Source: Dysidea avara (taxonomy: Eukaryota; Porifera; Demospongiae; Dictyoceratida; Dysideidae). Taken from it: 64,000 nucleotides of DNA. The stretch lies in assembly GCF_963678975.1 (NCBI RefSeq), contig NC_089275.1:38168819-38232818 (forward strand). Reading direction: 5' to 3'. The notes under the pieces were generated by a model. The model saw only the letters and a program-made list of their open reading frames with translations, was not told the origin of the DNA and did not search any database. A program made the translations under genes and the position numbers. This document shows, one piece after another, positions 32,524 to 43,779 of the stretch. Each line of letters starts with the position of its first letter. The stretch's first letter is position 1.

Positions 32524-32876
32524 CAGGGCCGCCCACAGGGGGGGGGCAACTGGGGAATTTTGCTCCGGGCCCCAGCCTGAAAGGGGCCCCAGGAGGCCCC
32601 ATGAAGGGCCCCCTGAATACCTGTTTAAAAATCGATATACTCTAGTAATAGAGCAGTCAGATATAAATACTCTAATAGAGCAGTCACAGTATTCTTCAGA
32701 GGAGCAGTGTAGCAAGCTTATAGATAAGGAGATATGGTTGGTGCTGGGTAGTTATTGTTATTGCCAGCAGGTTGTGACCTTTTTTTTTTTTTTTTGGTCT
32801 TCACCTTATAACTTGGGTCAAGGGGCCCCACTTTAACTCTTTGCCCTGGGCCCCTTAATTTCTCTGGGCGGCCCTG
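32524..32876. mobile_element. hAT-like MITE (CAGGGCCGCCCACAGG)
   Basis: 353 bp, CAGGGCCGCCCACAGGGG to CTCTGGGCGGCCCTG, flanked by the 8-base duplication ACTCATTC (32516-32523, 32877-32884). Eight-base duplications and CAG-type ends fit hAT (family knowledge). Inside are two GATACTCTAATAG-type motifs and GCAGGTTGTGACC followed by a T-run. A right-end fragment of a second copy is at 37270-37338. Confidence 0.85.
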
Positions 32877-32899
32877 ACTCATTCTCTGGACAGTTAGGC

Positions 32900-34590
32900 A
32901 ATTCAGAAATTGTGTGAACTAAAGTAGGCAATTTGTTTGCTGAAAAGGTCACATGCAACCCTTTGAAGTTCAGCTAAGTTTTCATATCATTTATTTTGAG
33001 AGCTTCAGATTCTTTGTGCAAACCATAAAATATGCAAAATTAATGCACATTTCAATTTCTTACATACAATGTACCAAGAAGGTCCAAATTTCACTCGATT
33101 CTAAAAATCTATTTTGGTAGGGAACTGGGAATGGGATAGGAACTGAGAACGATCAATAGAAAATACCTTATAAAAGCCATCATGTCAATTATTCAAGGGC
33201 CATTTTACTTCTACAACAAAAAATGCCGGTTTCTTAGCAGCGTTGGTGGATCTTTCCACTAAAAATGTAATGATTGAAACACTCTAATAAAGCAGTCGGT
33301 TTGCACTACGTAATAATTAGGACCGTACAGACACCACATTTTTACATCTGATCTGATATTTATTCCTAGTACTGATACAGGTTTTCTGATGAACCAATAA
33401 TGCAGAAGGAGCCAATACTTCAAAAGTGTAACTGATATCCCATATATTTTGAGATACAAGTATTAACAAATGACTACTGTAATTATGGTAAATACAATAC
33501 CATGTGCTATACTGTTACCAGTAATTGTTTGTAAAGTGTTGCAGTAACAAACTGGTCTGATTTGCAATACACAAAAAGTACATATCAACTGTCAAAAAAG
33601 AAACTACAAAAATGTGGTACCAAAAATATCCAGTGACAACAGAACTGCCTACTCTGGGATTTGACCCATGGATCATGAACAGCTGCACCATTTTCTCCAA
33701 CCATGTGTGCTACATTAGAGTTCACCACAACAATAGTACACAGGATATAACTATTTTACATCCCAGTGCATGGGATATGATGGATATTAAAATAAGCTCC
33801 TGTTAGTGAATGTGCACAAGATATCATTTGTATTGAATGTGTGGAGATTTAATTTACAGCTACTAGAGAGACACTACATACAGGCTATAACTATGGAGAT
33901 GGATGACTTTACTAGGTAGCAGTGTCCAGGTAAGATTCTCCTTTGTCTGGGGTTTGTGGAATGGCAACATGTGGCATACAAGGGCTAAAAAGACTCAACA
34001 TGTGACAACGATTACTCTGAGACAGAATGGAGCCGGAGGCTATTGGAGAAGGTTAGTTCATTACTCCAACCTTCTCCAATAACCACCAGCAAAGGTTGGT
34101 CCTTTACACTGCTGGGACTGACCAGTCTGATGGCTGGACTGAATATCATTACAGACTGTTTCTTGACATTATTTTGCTTTGGACCATCACAATAGTATAG
34201 TGTGACTGTGTAAAGGATTAACCGTGTTGTTGTCATGTTTCTTGGTACCATATTTGGTAATTTGGCCCATTGGTAAACAATACCTGTTATGATGTCACAA
34301 ACTAGTCCAAGTAGGATGATAAGTTACTGGGTGAGAACTAACTTATCACACAGCATATAGCAGAGTCACTCTGTATGGCAGTTATCATTCAGCGCAGCAC
34401 TTTTATACTCCCATGCACTGGGATATAAATCACCTATACTGATATCCATGATATCATTACCAATTATACTAATATAGTATCGGTACAGCCCTACTAATTA
34501 CTCTAATAGAACAATCAAGAATTTGAGAGAATGGTCAACCTGTAGTTGATTCATGAATTATAACTTCTTTGGAACCAATTGATTGCATGT
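32900..34590. other. Gene-free stretch inside the SDR intron
   Basis: No exon is visible. A motif copy (ACACTCTAATAAAGCAGTC) is near 33279 and another (TACTCTAATAGAACAATC) near 34500. A short inverted repeat AACCTTCTCCAATA / TATTGGAGAAGG lies at about 34038-34082. A tRNA-like B-box sequence is near 33660 on the minus strand, without a convincing cloverleaf. Confidence 0.4.
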
Positions 34591-34595
34591 AGAAG

Positions 34596-34915
34596 CAGTG
34601 GCGAAGCAAGTAGTTGATATGAGGGGGGGGGCTGGGCTGACCCACACTTATTTCTATAGTTTGGTAAGGCGAGACCAAAAAAAAAAAAAAAAAAAGGTCA
34701 CAACCAACTGACAAGAGCTTTTCACCTCACCAGCTACCATTTCTAGCTGATAAACTACATAAAAATCCTTACATAGCTCGCTACACACTGACTACTTTAT
34801 TAGAGTGACTGCTCTATTAGAGTATCTCGATCTTTATGACGGTTTTCAGCCCCACTCCAAGATCATTCTGAGGGGGGGCTTCAGCCCCCTAGCCCCCCCC
34901 TTTCCGCCGCCTATG
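34596..34915. mobile_element. hAT-like MITE (CAGTGGCGAAGC)
   Basis: 320 bp, CAGTGGCGAAGCAAG to TTTCCGCCGCCTATG, flanked by the 8-base duplication TGTAGAAG (34588-34595, 34916-34923). It carries a poly-A run and a reversed motif pair, GAGTGACTGCTCTATTAGAG, near 34805. Its ends resemble those of the CAGTGGCGGATCC family, yet the duplication is eight bases rather than five. Confidence 0.8.
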
Positions 34916-35602
34916 TGTAGAAGTCCAGTGGCAACAATTTGATGGTCCTGGCCAGTGTCATTTTATGTGCCTGTTTTCTATTTTACACATGACACTTCTT
35001 CATTACAATTAACACTTCGTCAAAGCAAACGACTAACAATAGCTACATGTAAGCATACATCATGACATTACATTGCTATTAACAAACATCTATCTCCTAT
35101 ATCCAAAAAATAAACTGATTATGATTTTGAACTTAATTAGTCTTACAAACTAGAGGAATGTGAAAATCCCCTATATGACTGACTGTTCATAATGTTCTTA
35201 CATAATGACTGCTCTAATAGAGTATTTCAATGGTTCAAATGTAGGACATGATGATCTCTATCAGACATTTTCTTTTGGTTGGTATTGTTCTTGCTACAGT
35301 TCCCCATTTCCATCATTCAATCTTGTTTCATTGTACTTTTTATCACTGGAACCCATACTTTACTCTTAACTTGATAATGAACTAGTTTGTGAACTTTATA
35401 TAGCTGTGATATTATATTGGTTCTGGGAGTAATTGGGACTGTTTCTGAACATCGTGATGTTAAGATGTGTATTATAAATAAGCGTGATGTTGTTTTGAAC
35501 AGTTGTACACAGTATTTTACCTTGTTTTGTTAAAATAAATAATTCATACAATGTTTTGCATATACAATGCTACTGAGTTATAACATCGTGATAGTTATCA
35601 CT

Positions 35603-36765
35603 GGAATTTTCAACTACAGTAGGGACCATAACACATTCATAAAAGTACTGAAACAAGCTGGAGTATATAGTGCACGATATTAAATCACAGTAAAACCGAT
35701 AAGAAGTGCTATATCCCTACTGTGTTCAAGATACCATAACAGAAATGCACAGTAGGGATATGACACTTCTTATTGTTTTACTGTGATTTACTAGTAATCA
35801 TGGACTACTCCAACTTGTTTCAGTACTTTTTATCAGTGTGCTATAGTCCCTACTCTAGTTGAAATTCCAATTTTTTGTGTAATTGTTTGTTAATTTTTTT
35901 TTGTAATAATTATTATGACTGGTGAACCCACGTATACCGCATCAAAAGAAAGAAATGGCACCTCACGTCCCAGCTATATCAATATCGTCTGAAAAGTGAA
36001 GTATATAAAATATGAAGTATCCATTACACTTCGTTGTCAGCTGTGTTCAACCTGTTACACAACATTACGAAACAAGGACTGTTCGAAAAGCACCTCTGCA
36101 ATCCACGCATACTGCATCAAAAGAAAGCGGCGTGCCCCAGCTACCAATTATCGTTTGAAATGTGAAGTATCCGGCCATTGCACTTTGTTTTCGGCTATGT
36201 TCAACCCGTTTCACAGCAGTACGAATCAAGAACTGTTTGAAATACACCTCTACAATCAAAGTAGCCACTATGAAAAATACAGACGATTTCTGTTATGAAG
36301 GGAAGCCATCACGTGCTACCGCCAAATTGACACTTTTCGCTGTCAGCAAAGATGAATGGGACAAAATGGAGGACTCTGATAAGTCCATGAAGAATGCATT
36401 GTATGTACATACTGTGGTATGCCAAAAGGAACCTCTCTGGCCAAAGCAGTGAAAAATTCAAGCCAGTATAGCCTTAGCCGCTATTAAGTTACACTTGTCT
36501 GTAGGCAAGTTACACTTGTCTGAAGGCATCAGTCAGTCAGTTACTCAGTCAGTCAGTCAGTCACTAGAAAATTCTATTAAGTAATTAAAATTCTGTAGTA
36601 ATTTGTTGAAAGCATTTCAAAGGCTTGTTCGGCCTTAGTTTTACCTAACCTATACTGCTCATCGTTGTCTAGGAAAAGTGAGCCTGGTTTTTGGGTAATG
36701 TTTTTCCATGGGCCACGCCCACATCTTTGTGGTCACCTACTAAACAGTACTATTGTACTGTATAA
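35603..36765 (+). repeat. Composite dispersed repeat, copy 2
   Basis: It starts with the foldback (35603-35868), passes through diverged tandem copies around GAAGTATCC...TTCAACCTGTTAC, then ATGAAAAATACAGACGATTT and CCATCACGTGCTACCGCC, and ends near TTTGTGGTC...CAGTACTATTGTACTG. A short tandem CAGTCAGTCAGTCAGT run is at about 36529-36565. It matches 54025-54972 directly and 5112-8021 in reverse. An open frame of up to 96 codons (36162-36452) spans part of it, without a known domain. Confidence 0.7.
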
Positions 36766-36769
36766 TAAT

Positions 36770-37216
36770 CATGATATGTTGCACCATACAATGAATTGTA
36801 AAAGTAGCAAAATTTCACAACCACTTAACCCTAGCTACATTGTGGGCATTGTCTCTGCTCTGATTGTCTAAAGACATGGTTGTCATACTCTGTTTTCAGT
36901 AGCAATCTAATCGTTTTATAAGTAGCTACAGCTACAGGCATTTACTTCCTCTTACTGTAGTGTAAGCACTTCAAATGATTTGTGGTAATATCAAAATATG
37001 CTCCTCTAAGGAAAGTGGTGATACAGAAAATGAACTCTCTGGCATGGTTTCCTTGCAGGAAGTAGACCATATAAAGAGAAAAGGAAAGGCAAAGCACAGA
37101 AGGCAGACACCTGTTGGAACCAGAAAACAAGTGTTTGTCATGGTGGTGTGAAATGGTGGCCATGTACTGCTTTATTTAGCCTCTAGCTTTGTGACTGTGG
37201 TCAGGTCTAATAATTG
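36770..37216. other. Gene-free stretch
   Basis: AT-rich intronic sequence with no supportable exon. Confidence 0.4.
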
Positions 37217-37338
37217 GGTTTTTGGTCTTCGACTTACAGTTAGGCTGAAGTTGTGATTCAGAGTGGAACCCTCCTTGCCCCTAGGGCCCCACTTTAACTC
37301 TTTGCCCTGGGCCCCTTAATTTCTCTGGGCAGCCCTGC
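37217..37338 (+). mobile_element. hAT-like MITE, right-end fragment
   Basis: TTTTTGGTCTTCGACTTA followed by AGGGCCCCACTTTAACTC and TTTCTCTGGGCAGCCCTG matches the right part of 32524-32876. The left end is missing. Confidence 0.65.
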
Positions 37339-37375
37339 TTATAACACCCGATATTACCACTATTTGATATTACCA

Positions 37376-37640
37376 GATGAGTTTCTTTCCTAAGAACATT
37401 CGTGACTGGAACAATTTACCCCACCAAATCATAGAATCTGACTCAATTAACTTCTTTTCTAATAGATTATCATGATTTTAATGGCTGGACTAATGATACC
37501 TTAAGTTTGTTGTATGTATATAAAATGTAAATTGTATGTATGCTCTGGACCTGTAATGTTCCACAGCTCCCTGGGATAATATCAGCATAAGCTGCCTATC
37601 CCAGTAACAAATCAGCATATTGATAGTGTAAGCAATTACA
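37376..37640 (+). mobile_element. LINE ORF2 tail and 3' region
   Basis: The frame reads MSFFPKNIRDWNNLPHQIIE then SDSINFFSNRLS and a stop, the standard end of a jockey/CR1 reverse transcriptase. A 3' region of about 150 bases follows. Confidence 0.65.
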
Positions 37641-38445
37641 TATCTCCAAGTCTGATTTTCAAATGCTTGATCAGTCAAACATGCATTTATATTCCATGAC
37701 CCGATGACTGTTCTATTAGAGTATGTTAATCATGGCTTTAGCAGTGATTAACATACCGGTGCTAGTGCAATATACCAGTGCTGTAAACATACAGGTTTTA
37801 TAGACACTTAAAACTGTGATGAAGCCTGAAATGTGTCTGACTGATAAGCAGGATAGTTGCTACACAATTCTCCAAAAGCACCCTTGTAATAAACTGGCAA
37901 AAGCAGCCAGGTTATTCTGTTCAGTAAGGTTAAAACCAACACCTTGTAGTTTTCATTGTTAGATCTAGAGTCATTGTTAATCTGTAGAGTCATTGCTTAG
38001 TTCTCAGCCGCCCAAGTCAAATATACTCCAAATTTTGCCCAAAATACTTTCAGGAATTTCCCCAATTTTTAAAACCTATTATGCTCCAGGTTAGCAAAAT
38101 TCATTGGAACATTTTAATCAGTGAATGCTCTATTAGAGTATTTCACTACAAAGTGACTGTTCTATTATAGAGTATCGATGCATTTGAGAGTTCTACTGAC
38201 TGCTTTATTAGGGAGTATCGATCTATTTTCATGGATTTAAGCTCCACAGTTGAAATATCCACCTAATGTGCTAGCACTATACTGGCATAGCACTCTAGCC
38301 TATTATGCTTTTTATTATGCTGGCACAGGCTTAAGTTGGCTGCAAACGCCTGGTTTAACATTAACAAGAATGGTGAGGGTTTTACTCAGTTAGTTACATG
38401 AATGTTATAAAGTGCACTAGTACTATTAAAGTATACATCACTTAC
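37641..38445. other. Gene-free SDR intron with several dispersed motif copies
   Basis: Reversed copies of the CTCTAATAGAGCAGTC motif lie at about 37706-37725, 38127-38145, 38155-38180 and 38198-38220, the last three within 100 bases. No exon is seen. Confidence 0.5.
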
Positions 38446-39110
38446 TTAAGTCTGCTATGCCATCAAGGGCGTCATCAGCCATTTTACTACCTTCAAGTGC
38501 GTGCGGAGCAATGGCACAAACACGAATGTTGTTTTTAGCAAGGCTCTTTGCTGCAGCTCTTGTCATTCCACTCACCGCAAATTTTGAAGCACAGTAAGCA
38601 AACAAAACCTCATTACTATTTATTGCAGCAAGACTAGATGTATTTACAATAACACCTCCTTTGCCTAACTCAACCATCTTATTGGCCACGTACTTCATCA
38701 TCAGAAATACAGTATACACATTCACATCTTGTACTTTCTTAAACATTTCCTCGTCTGTCAGCTGCAGTGGAGCTGTCGGACAAATACCGGCATTGTTAAA
38801 CAATATGTCAATCCCTCCGAACTCGTCCACGCCTCGATCGTTGTACTGATTTCTTCACATCTTCAACATTAGTGAGGTCACCACAAATACAGATCACAGC
38901 TGGACTACCCAGTGATAACAGTTCTGTGACTAGCTGCTGTAGTTTTGGTTCAGTGCTAGGAAGGTCACAAAGTATAAGTAAAGCTCCTTCTTGGGAAAAC
39001 AATCGTGCTGTAGTGCTCCCAAGTGCTCCAGCCGCGCCAGTGATCAACGCGACCTTTCCTTCAAAACGCGTGGGCCGCTTTTGGTCTAGGCTCCCGTTTT
39101 CAGAAGACAT
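38446..39110 (-). CDS. SDR-family oxidoreductase, exon 1 (with a 4-base frameshifting insertion)
   Basis: Exon 1 encodes most of a classical short-chain dehydrogenase/reductase, starting MSSENGSLDQKRPTRFEGKV; a further in-frame ATG lies at 39143. The cofactor motif TGAAGALG, the NNAG motif (FNNAGICP), the Ser strand (VNTSSLAAI) and the catalytic YxxxK (YCASK) are all present. The exon ends at a donor ACTTAA|GTAAGT, phase 1, matching exon 2 at 31950-32017. With exons 2 and 3 the product would be about 284 residues, normal for the family. Near 38834-38840 four extra bases (CCTCGATCG against CTTCG in the paralogue at 1-431) shift the frame between VKKSVQRS and DEFGGID. The rest is intact and well conserved, so this is a recent loss, a polymorphism or a sequence error. 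Confidence 0.8.
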
Positions 39111-39143
39111 CGACAACCTTTTTGCTATAAAAACTGAAACCAA

Positions 39144-42004
39144 AACTCCCTGAAACCACAGAATTAATTAGGTGGGGTCTATTCTACGGAACGGAACGCT
39201 CTCTCAAATGGAACCTTGCAACTTACCATTGCTGAAACTTCCCTTACAAGTTATCAGTGGCACCTCCAGCGGGTGATTAAAGGTAAGATAAAAACAATTA
39301 AAGGATCGATTGTGGGTTCTTGTTGGTTGTCATTAGTAACGAAGTACTAATTGCGTGATCAGCTGTCCGGCTCAGTGATCAAAGTTTGTCCATTTTCTAA
39401 AGCAAGTGCACGTGCTAGAGGGATTTTGAATGAAATGGCCAGAACTGACAATCAACCTAGACTGCTTTTAATATACGTAGCTACCAAATTTTAAATTCAT
39501 ATTTTTCTGCCACAACTGACCCAAGTCGGTTAGCTATATGTTTGGACACATGCTGCCTAAGGACTCACATGCATGCACCTAATTAATTGTATTACATTTT
39601 GCTCATAATTATGATGGTGTTAATAATATTTTTGGCTAGCTAACTGAATCGATGAACGGGTGGCCATGCATATGGCTGCAGGCACTCATAAGGCCAGGTA
39701 AACCAGTATCGCTGTGTCTAATTTCATGAGTGTTGCTTAGTCACTGCAGTTGGCTGGCTGACACACCCCTGGCACACTAAAAAATAAAAATCTGAGCATA
39801 GCTATTATGGATCCTGTAGAGGATCTATGATTCTATGATATCACATGGTATAGTGTGTATATAGTAAAGAGCCCCATGCATGCACAATTTTTACAGGACA
39901 ACTGAAAAATCTAGTTTACTTTAACTCAAAGCCTTTAGACCTAGCTAGTGCGTCTAAGTGTATATAGCTAAATAGCTAACAATGATAGAATGAAAGCCAT
40001 TAGTTCACAAAGAAAGCTATGCAGCTAGGCTGGCTGCATCTACCAAAGCAACCACCATCAGTTGAAGGAGGCTGAACTTTTAATTGTGATGCTAAAGATA
40101 GCCATAATACAATTATATTTTGTGATGGTTAGCTATAGCTATATACATATTAGCCATGAATGTTTAGTAGGTTTATATACACGTGTGCATGAGTATAAGT
40201 TATAGCTAAATGTATATATTTATGCATATACACAAACCATGACAGACCATAATTCATAAAGTCAGTCCTCCATCTCCAGTAATTTTTAACTTTTATTTAT
40301 TGATATTGCATTATGTTTTGCAGAAGAATTAAGTGATTTTATTAGCTCATATACATACCACAATCAGTTGCAAAATCAAGTGACCAAACTCATGTGCTTG
40401 CCAGCATTCATCATTCAAAAGTGTTTTATTGTCGAGATCTTGACTCCCTGCACTGCTTGTTCTCGATTGTGGGATAGCATTTTCAATCAAAAAATCTTAT
40501 ATTCAAAAAGTTAAACATAATTAGACTAGCTATAGCTACCTATGCACTAGCTACATATCTATGGATGGAAGTACTATCTCAGTATAGCTAGCAATATACA
40601 ATGTTGGGTTCCTAACAGTTTATTAAATTGTGTAGCTGCCTGACTGAATAAACAACTATGGTTTCTGTTTTTCAAGATTGTACACTGTATCTTTGCTACA
40701 AAAAGTTATAGCTATACCTTATCCTGAAATTGCTGTCCATGCAGCACTTTAACACCTAGTGCTGGGGGTGGTGGCAAGAGCAGTCCATCTAGCCCAGGAA
40801 GAAAAATTAAATAAAAATTAAAAATAATTCTATTACAGTGCTAATAGCAATACTACAAGTCACAACTTAGCTTTTAGAGTAAAAGAAGTTGTAAAAATAA
40901 TTATGTGATCCAGTCTGTCTTATTTTATATAACTGCCTGATATCCAAGTTTGATACCTGAAATATTATTGTGCCGTGCAAACAGCTGTGCACCTACCAAA
41001 TTTTGAATTGTGCTAAACTTATTCACAATTAAGGCAGTAATTGAGTTGGAAAGTCATGCCAAGGCTATATGAGTGGTTGCATTTCATAACTTTCATGTCA
41101 CTTAGTTCTACATGGAAGTAGCTCAACAAAGGACAACCAGTTTAGCTACACATGTTCAACAGAACATGCTAAGAATAATGCTATATATAGCACTACAGAA
41201 ACTCAACAATAAAACTTATAAATGTTTAAGCAATCACATGCAATACGGCTGCTATTTCAAATCAGTGGTGAACTAATGGGGTTCCAAGGGTTTCACAGAA
41301 CTTCCCCCTCTCCAACCTTTGGGAAAGACTTTGACCACGTTTGGCTGAATCAATGAAAAGTTTAGCGTATGAAGTTATCAATTTATTAATGGTCTACTTA
41401 TTATAGCTATAATGCAAAGTGATCATGCCTCCAGCATAAATTACTTCCTCAGTTTTGTCACAAAACCACCCCCAAACTACCCAATTGGGTGCACGTTGTA
41501 GGAAAAGTTTGAACTGTTGTATGTGCATGCAACAATGATTTTGGAATATATCATTAACTGATCACTTTATAACTAACTGCAATTTCAGTTAGGCCATTGG
41601 CACATGCAGTGCATAGACTTTGTAATTCAGCATGTTGTATATTAAAGCAAATAGTTATATAAATAAAACCGCATATGTAATTCATATTGTGCTTCACATG
41701 ATCACTAGTATCAGATTTGTACTGTACTTACAGTTATTATAAATTTGACCAATCAGTTTTTGTGCGCAAAGGTTAACCTGTATGTGTGGTCAGTATTTCT
41801 GCATAGAGTGGTTTGGGAGATGTTTGTGATTTTCGGCTACCTATATGTTTGTATCAAGTACATGCATCCATGCTTGACTGCAGAATATTTGACTGCAAAT
41901 TAACAAATTTTCTTTTAGCTTCTTCTCTGACTTATGACATGATAGAGCAGAACGTACGGTATATAAATTTAGAGTTAGCTAGTTGTCAAATAGTAAAGGT
42001 ATAA
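39144..42004. other. Long gene-free stretch
   Basis: I find no supportable exon or repeat copy in nearly 3 kb of AT-rich sequence. The first 150 bases (around CTATTCTACGGAACGGAACG) would be the SDR 5' flank. Confidence 0.45.
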
Positions 42005-42893
42005 CGTTCTAGTACAGTTCTAGTTCTAGTTCAGTTGCCAGAAATATTTAAAGTTAGTATTAGTTCTAGTATTCATTGTTTAGAACAATTTTAGTTAGTA
42101 TTAGTTCTAGTATTCGTCGTTAGAAACAATAATAGTTTGTATTAATTTTGGTATCCATGGCTGAAACAATATAAGTTAGTATTATAGTACCTACAATTTA
42201 GTAAGTATTAGTTATAGTACAGTACCAAGAGTTAATAACTATTATTAACTCTTGACGGTACTGATGCTAGAATACCTATTCATGATCATTACTTTTAAAA
42301 GATTGATCACTAACTAGGTGTATTAGAATTATCATACTCTACCACTTTGAGAAGTAGAACTTAATCAAAGATTTAAAAAAAACATCCTATTACAATACTT
42401 CTTGTTTCTATGTAAGAAGATCCCTCTTTCTATTTCACTGTTTTTGTTTGTCGCGTGGTTTTGTTTTCCCCTTGTCACCTTTCCACCAGAAGAAAATATT
42501 CTTTCGACCAGAGCGGTGGTTGCTAAAATAATATTACAAGCCACTTGAGATAGTAATGGAGTGTTGCCTGGTTGCCTTTGTTCTTACAAATATCATTTTA
42601 TAGTTTAATGAGTACTTCAAAGTGAGGCTTTAATGTGCCAGACAGTCAGTTCACCAATCAGGTTCCTTCCAAACAGTTGCAGTAGTAGCTATGTAGTTAA
42701 AGTTTTAGTTTAGTTTTTGTATTGTTACTATAAAGCTATTAATTGTTCTTCTTCAAAAACTTAAAAGCAACACTTTTCTAATATAGTTCCAGTTTTCCAA
42801 TTAGATTGTAATGGAATTATAGTTTAGTTCTAGTTCTTAAAAAGAAAAGGCGGCTGTACTAAAGCTACTTTTAGTTCTAGTCCTAGCGTACTA
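42005..42893. repeat. Element or array rich in AGTTCTAGT motifs
   Basis: Both ends carry TTCTAGTAC-type sequences in opposite orientation (TTCTAGTACAGTTCTAG near 42008, CTAGTCCTAGCGTACTAG near 42876). The left part is an imperfect tandem array of TTAGTATTAGTTCTAGTATT-like units (42050-42245), and similar units recur at 42695-42850. It could be one non-autonomous element of about 0.9 kb. Confidence 0.5.
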
Positions 42894-43779
42894 GAAAAAC
42901 ACTTGTCAAAACAGTATTTTAGTCACCATATAGTGCAACGCTCAGTGACACGATGTCATAAAGCATGTAGACTTAAGTCATGGAAGCATGCGTTCCTTTT
43001 ATAATTATGCAATGCTAGTACTATAAGGTATTCGAATTTGTCATGTCCAAATATAGTAATAAGATGTTGAAGCCATTATGCATCTTCATGTAATAAGCAC
43101 ATCACATGGTGTTGGATACAGATTAGCTACACAATCTAAATCTAAATTATTTGTAGAAACCTGTGGTTGCTGCTTGAGAATTAATGGTGGCAATTAACAC
43201 TGTAAAGGAAGGCGTGCATAGCTACATATTAAGCCCATTCATGGATGAAATAGTTTAATATCATTAGACACGTTAGTATATTAACTGCATTTATACCACT
43301 ATAGAAATTCACTGAATCTACTTACTGCTTCATTTCAGTGTGAGAAGACCAATGTAATAAAATCAGTGTACATCAAATTAGTTTGGATATCATGGTAACT
43401 TGTGCTGTATACAATCCAGAATTATGCCATGAGTTTTTAACCTTTGGGTGTTACGTGTATAAATTATAGTTACTGTGTGCATAGCTACAAGTTACTTGCA
43501 GCGTCATTGTGTATAGTTATAACTATACAGACTTTGTGATCAGTAATAATAACTAACTGTACACTCGTAAACTTTAAAAGTAGATCATTTTTATTTTGAT
43601 ACCCAAACAATTTTCCAGTTACATATAGAGTGAAAGAGCCTGAAGAAAAGGACAAAAAGTTTGGGTCAACAAAGTATGTAGCTGCAGTATTCTTTTCACT
43701 AGCTATGGTTTCTGTTAACAAATAAATAAAGGCAAATATTTTACTAAAAATAAAGTGCACTTGCATGATGGTAATCTAA
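42894..43779. other. 3' flank of the first caspase-like gene
   Basis: A possible polyadenylation signal for the minus-strand gene is the TTTATT at 43590-43595 (AATAAA on the minus strand), about 185 bases beyond the stop. An open frame at 43485-43766 follows a good-looking acceptor (TTTGTTAACAG near 43720), but no donor in the upstream gene has a compatible phase, so I do not call it an exon. Confidence 0.4.

Noticed and set aside
32510-32836. 108-codon frame with PERGPRRPHEGPP
   Set aside because: It starts in the GC-rich terminus of a hAT-like MITE and is not conserved in the second fragment at 37217-37338.
33600-33720. tRNA-like A- and B-box sequence on the minus strand (GGGTCAAATCCC)
   Set aside because: No convincing acceptor or anticodon stem; at most a decayed tRNA-derived retroposon head.
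43485-43766. Open frame with a good acceptor downstream of the first caspase-like gene, as a possible second exon
   Set aside because: The GT sites near the end of the upstream frame have phases that produce immediate stops when joined to this segment.
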